The position numbers and the translations under genes were made by a program. Below the pieces are notes generated by a model, which saw nothing but the letters and a program-made list of their open reading frames with translations, was not told where the DNA came from and did not search any database. Below, piece by piece: positions 61,693 through 64,000 of a stretch of DNA of 64,000 bases. Origin of the DNA: Paraburkholderia phenazinium (GTDB lineage Bacteria > Pseudomonadota > Gammaproteobacteria > Burkholderiales > Burkholderiaceae); contig NZ_FSRU01000001.1 of the NCBI RefSeq assembly GCF_900142845.1, positions 1,426,001 to 1,490,000 on the forward strand, written 5' to 3'. Position 1 is the stretch's first letter, and every line of letters starts with the position of its first letter.

Positions 61693-62598
61693 TCAGAGCG
61701 TCGGCAAGGCCGGCCGTGTTTCGAGCGAGCGGCGAATCAAGGCTTCGACCGCCTTGCGTTCATCGCCGGCGAGCGGCAGGCGCGGCGGCCGCACCGGTTC
61801 CGTGCCGAGTCCTACCATCGCTTCGGCCAGCTTGATGTTCTGCACCAGCTTTGCCGACACGTCGAGCGAGAGCAGCGGCGCAAACCAGCGGTAAATCGCC
61901 CGGGCTTCTTCGAGGCGTCCTGCCTTGAGCAGCTTGTAGATCGCCACCGTCTCATGCGGGAACGCGCAGACGAGGCCGGCTACCCAGCCGTGTGCGCCCA
62001 TCAGGATCGCTTCCATCGCGAGGTTGTCCACGCCGCACAGGATCGCGTAGCGGTCGCCCACGGCGTTGATCAGATCCGTGACGCGCCGCACGTCGCCGCA
62101 CGACTCCTTGATCGCGACAATCTTCTTCTCGTCGGCAATCTCGGCAAACATCTCCGGCGTCATGTCGACGCCATACGCGAGCGGATTGTTGTAGATCATC
62201 AGCGGCAATGCGCTGGCGTTCGCCACGCTGCGGAAATGATGCAGCGTCTCGCGCCGGTCCGACAGGTAGCGCAGGCCCGGCAAGACCATATAGCCGGCCG
62301 CGCCGCGCTTCGCGCCCGCTTCGGCCTGGCGGCAGCCGTCGAGCGTGCTGTTTTCGGCGATCGTCAGGAGCACCGGCACCCGGCCGCGAGAGGCGTCCAC
62401 GGCGATGTCGAGCACCTCGAGCTTTTCGTCGAGCGAGAGGGTCGAGGCTTCGCCGAGCGAGCCGCACACAATAATCCCATCCACCCCCGCGTCGATCTGC
62501 GCTTCGATGTTCTTCTTCGTCCACGCCCGGTCTATGCTGAAATCCGCGTTGAACTTGGTGGTGACCGCGGGCAATACGCCTTCCCAGATATGTGCCAC
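61693..62598 (-). CDS. lhpC: Dihydrodipicolinate-synthase-family enzyme, probable pyrroline-4-hydroxy-2-carboxylate deaminase
   Basis: 301 residues. Schiff-base K164 in VAIKESCGD and Y136 in MIYNNP, with CGSLGEASTLS as the carboxylate loop: a full DapA-type lyase. Divergence from a hydroxyproline 2-epimerase gene implies the deaminase step of bacterial trans-4-hydroxyproline degradation, converting 1-pyrroline-4-hydroxy-2-carboxylate to 2-ketoglutarate semialdehyde. Sequence alone would allow other DapA-family reactions. Confidence 0.82.
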   Translation of the reverse strand: MAHIWEGVLPAVTTKFNADFSIDRAWTKKNIEAQIDAGVDGIIVCGSLGEASTLSLDEKLEVLDIAVDASRGRVPVLLTIAENSTLDGCRQAEAGAKRGAAGYMVLPGLRYLSDRRETLHHFRSVANASALPLMIYNNPLAYGVDMTPEMFAEIADEKKIVAIKESCGDVRRVTDLINAVGDRYAILCGVDNLAMEAILMGAHGWVAGLVCAFPHETVAIYKLLKAGRLEEARAIYRWFAPLLSLDVSAKLVQNIKLAEAMVGLGTEPVRPPRLPLAGDERKAVEALIRRSLETRPALPTL

Positions 62599-62679
62599 GA
62601 CTTCTCTCCTGAGTGTGATGAGTTGACCGCAGTGTAAGCAGGGAAAAAGCTGCCGTCTTGCGCGATTCGCGCGTGCCGG

Positions 62680-62741
62680 ATGACGATTTCAGCATAGGCG
62701 CCGGCGGCGCGCAGCATCAGAGACTATGCTGAAATCGTCAT
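62680..62741. promoter_or_regulatory. Perfect 18-bp inverted repeat in the divergent hydroxyproline promoter
   Basis: ATGACGATTTCAGCATAG (62680-62697) and CTATGCTGAAATCGTCAT (62724-62741) are exact complements separated by 26 bases. This size and fidelity is far beyond chance and centred in the 198-base gap between the two divergent genes. Likely paired operator sites, possibly looped; the binding regulator is not visible. Confidence 0.75.
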
Positions 62742-62796
62742 GATCCACGCATAATGACGCCAAGACCGGCCGAGTCGGCATTTCTAAGATAGCAGC

Positions 62797-63744
62797 ATGA
62801 AAACCTTGAACGTGATTGATTCGCACACCGGCGGTGAACCGACCCGCCTGGTTGTGTCCGGCGGACCCGATCTCGGCAACGGGACGCTGGCCGAACGGCT
62901 CGACGTATTCCGCACCCGCTTCGACGACTGGCGCGCCGGCATCGTCACGGAGCCGCGCGGCTCGGACGTCGTGGTGGGCGCGTTGCTATGCGAGCCGGAC
63001 GCGGCGGATTGCGCGGCCGGCGTGATCTTCTTCAACAACGTCGGCTACCTCGGCATGTGCGGACACGGCACGATCGGACTGGTGGTGTCGCTGGCGCATA
63101 TGGGGCGCATCGGACCCGGTCAGCATCGGATCGAAACGCCGGTGGGCATCGTCGAGGCCACGCTCAATGCGGACGGCAGCGTCGCTGTGCGCAACGTGCC
63201 GGCTTACCGGTATCGCCAGGCGGTGAGCGTCGAGGTGCCCGGTTACGGCGTGTTGACCGGCGATATCGCCTGGGGCGGCAACTGGTTTTTCCTCGTCGCC
63301 GAGCACGGCCGCACGCTCGAAGCGCGTCACATTGCCGAGTTGACCACCTTCAGTTCGGCGATTCGCGATGCGCTGATTGCACAACACATCACCGGCGCGG
63401 ACGGCGCGCTGATCGACCATATCGAATTGTTCGAGGCGGGTTCGCGCGAAGGGATCGACAGCCGCAGCTTCGTGCTGTGTCCGGGCAACGCCTACGACCG
63501 TTCGCCGTGCGGCACCGGCACCAGCGCGAAGGTGGCGTGCCTCGCCGCCGACGGCAAGCTCGCCGAGGGCGCGGTGTGGCGGCAGGAAAGCATCATCGGC
63601 AGCGTGTTCGAGGCTACGTATCGGAGCAGCGGTGACGGTGCGACCGTGGTGCCGACGATCACCGGCTACGCGCATATCATGGCGGAAGGGCGCCTGTGTT
63701 TCGACGAGCGCGATCCGTTTGCATGGGGTCTGCGTACGGCATGA
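62797..63744 (+). CDS. lhpA: 4-hydroxyproline 2-epimerase (proline racemase family)
   Basis: 315 residues. The two catalytic cysteines are C88 (GMCGHGT) and C238 ([10 protein letters not shown]), as in proline racemase and 4-hydroxyproline epimerases. [11 protein letters not shown] opens the family pattern. It turns trans-4-hydroxy-L-proline into cis-4-hydroxy-D-proline. The dehydrogenase gene that follows overlaps its stop by ATGA, and a Pyr4H2C-type deaminase is divergent, so epimerase is more likely than proline racemase. Confidence 0.9.
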   Translation: MKTLNVIDSHTGGEPTRLVVSGGPDLGNGTLAERLDVFRTRFDDWRAGIVTEPRGSDVVVGALLCEPDAADCAAGVIFFNNVGYLGMCGHGTIGLVVSLAHMGRIGPGQHRIETPVGIVEATLNADGSVAVRNVPAYRYRQAVSVEVPGYGVLTGDIAWGGNWFFLVAEHGRTLEARHIAELTTFSSAIRDALIAQHITGADGALIDHIELFEAGSREGIDSRSFVLCPGNAYDRSPCGTGTSAKVACLAADGKLAEGAVWRQESIIGSVFEATYRSSGDGATVVPTITGYAHIMAEGRLCFDERDPFAWGLRTA

Positions 63745-64000
63745 CGGCAGATGCGGTGATCGTCGGCGCGGGGATTGTCGGTGCGGCCTGCGCGGCGGAG
63801 CTGGCCGCGCGCGGCATGCAGGTCGAGGTGCTCGATAGCCATGGCATCGGGGGCGGCGCGACGGCCGCGGGCATGGGGCACATCGTCGTGATGAACGACT
63901 CGCCCGCGGAGTTTGCGCTGAGCGCGTATTCGCGCGACCTGTGGCTCGAACTCGCGCCGCAACTGCGCAAGCGCGACGCGTTCTCGCGCTGCGGCACGCT
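63741..64000 (+). CDS. FAD-dependent D-hydroxyproline dehydrogenase-like oxidoreductase, N-terminal part (cut by window end)
   Basis: ATG 63741 overlaps the epimerase stop. The first ~87 residues show the FAD loop [20 protein letters not shown], followed by [17 protein letters not shown], a DAO-superfamily start. The gene continues beyond the window. In hydroxyproline clusters the enzyme after the epimerase oxidises cis-4-hydroxy-D-proline to the pyrroline acid. Confidence 0.85.
   Translation, partial: MTADAVIVGAGIVGAACAAELAARGMQVEVLDSHGIGGGATAAGMGHIVVMNDSPAEFALSAYSRDLWLELAPQLRKRDAFSRCGT

Overview
The window looks like chromosomal DNA of a Burkholderiales betaproteobacterium, most likely Paraburkholderia or a close relative. 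The evidence is uniformly high GC with strong third-position bias, a DUF4148 secreted protein, TPR-glycosyltransferase and DUF2501 proteins, many single-gene LysR/MarR/TetR/DeoR regulators, and sugar ABC operons of Burkholderia style. I see no rRNA, tRNA, CRISPR array or insertion sequence. Genus and species are inferred, not proven.

Layout. 1-12.5 kb: the tail of a LysR regulator, a membrane GGDEF-EAL protein, a divergent MarR/quinone-oxidoreductase pair with a clear shared operator, msrA facing a thioredoxin-like gene, then small enzymes and exported proteins (GFA-type, DUF4148, Tat-exported alpha/beta hydrolase, SDR, a two-domain CMD lipoprotein, a periplasmic binding protein, VOC) and a TetR gene. 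12.6-26.5 kb: serine hydrolase, a chemotaxis receptor with a CheR/CheB-type tail, a KfrA-like coiled-coil protein built from exact 91-residue repeats, LprI-like and iron-permease-like proteins, an ABC exporter, a DadA-like oxidoreductase, an orphan PqiB-type MCE protein and a DUF3313 lipoprotein. 26.8-30.7 kb: TetR, a Cys-rich miniprotein, a 689-residue unrecognised protein preceded by a textbook hrpII-type promoter (candidate type III effector), and a broken zapE remnant.

30.9-40.8 kb: eight co-directional genes (deoC, double-domain ALDH, FucU/RbsD mutarotase, RbsK-type kinase, permease, binding protein, ATPase, permease). Together they read as uptake, anomer conversion, phosphorylation and cleavage of 2-deoxyribose (or deoxynucleosides) to glyceraldehyde-3-P and acetaldehyde, with the ALDH oxidising the acetaldehyde. 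A perfect inverted repeat overlaps the deoC -35 box. A close DeoR homologue is encoded about 15 kb downstream.

40.8-55 kb: membrane protein and MFS exporter; a FeeM-like N-acyltransferase next to a 991-residue 7TM-PAS-GGDEF-EAL protein; a methyltransferase; a CHAP-like/GNAT fusion; three further GNATs; DUF2807; a TPR-glycosyltransferase. 55-64 kb: deoR, DoxX, small proteins, DUF2501, two MFS transporters, a response regulator with a degenerate phosphorylation pocket, and the start of a hydroxyproline catabolic locus (deaminase diverging from epimerase and an FAD dehydrogenase cut by the window end) around an 18-bp perfect inverted repeat.
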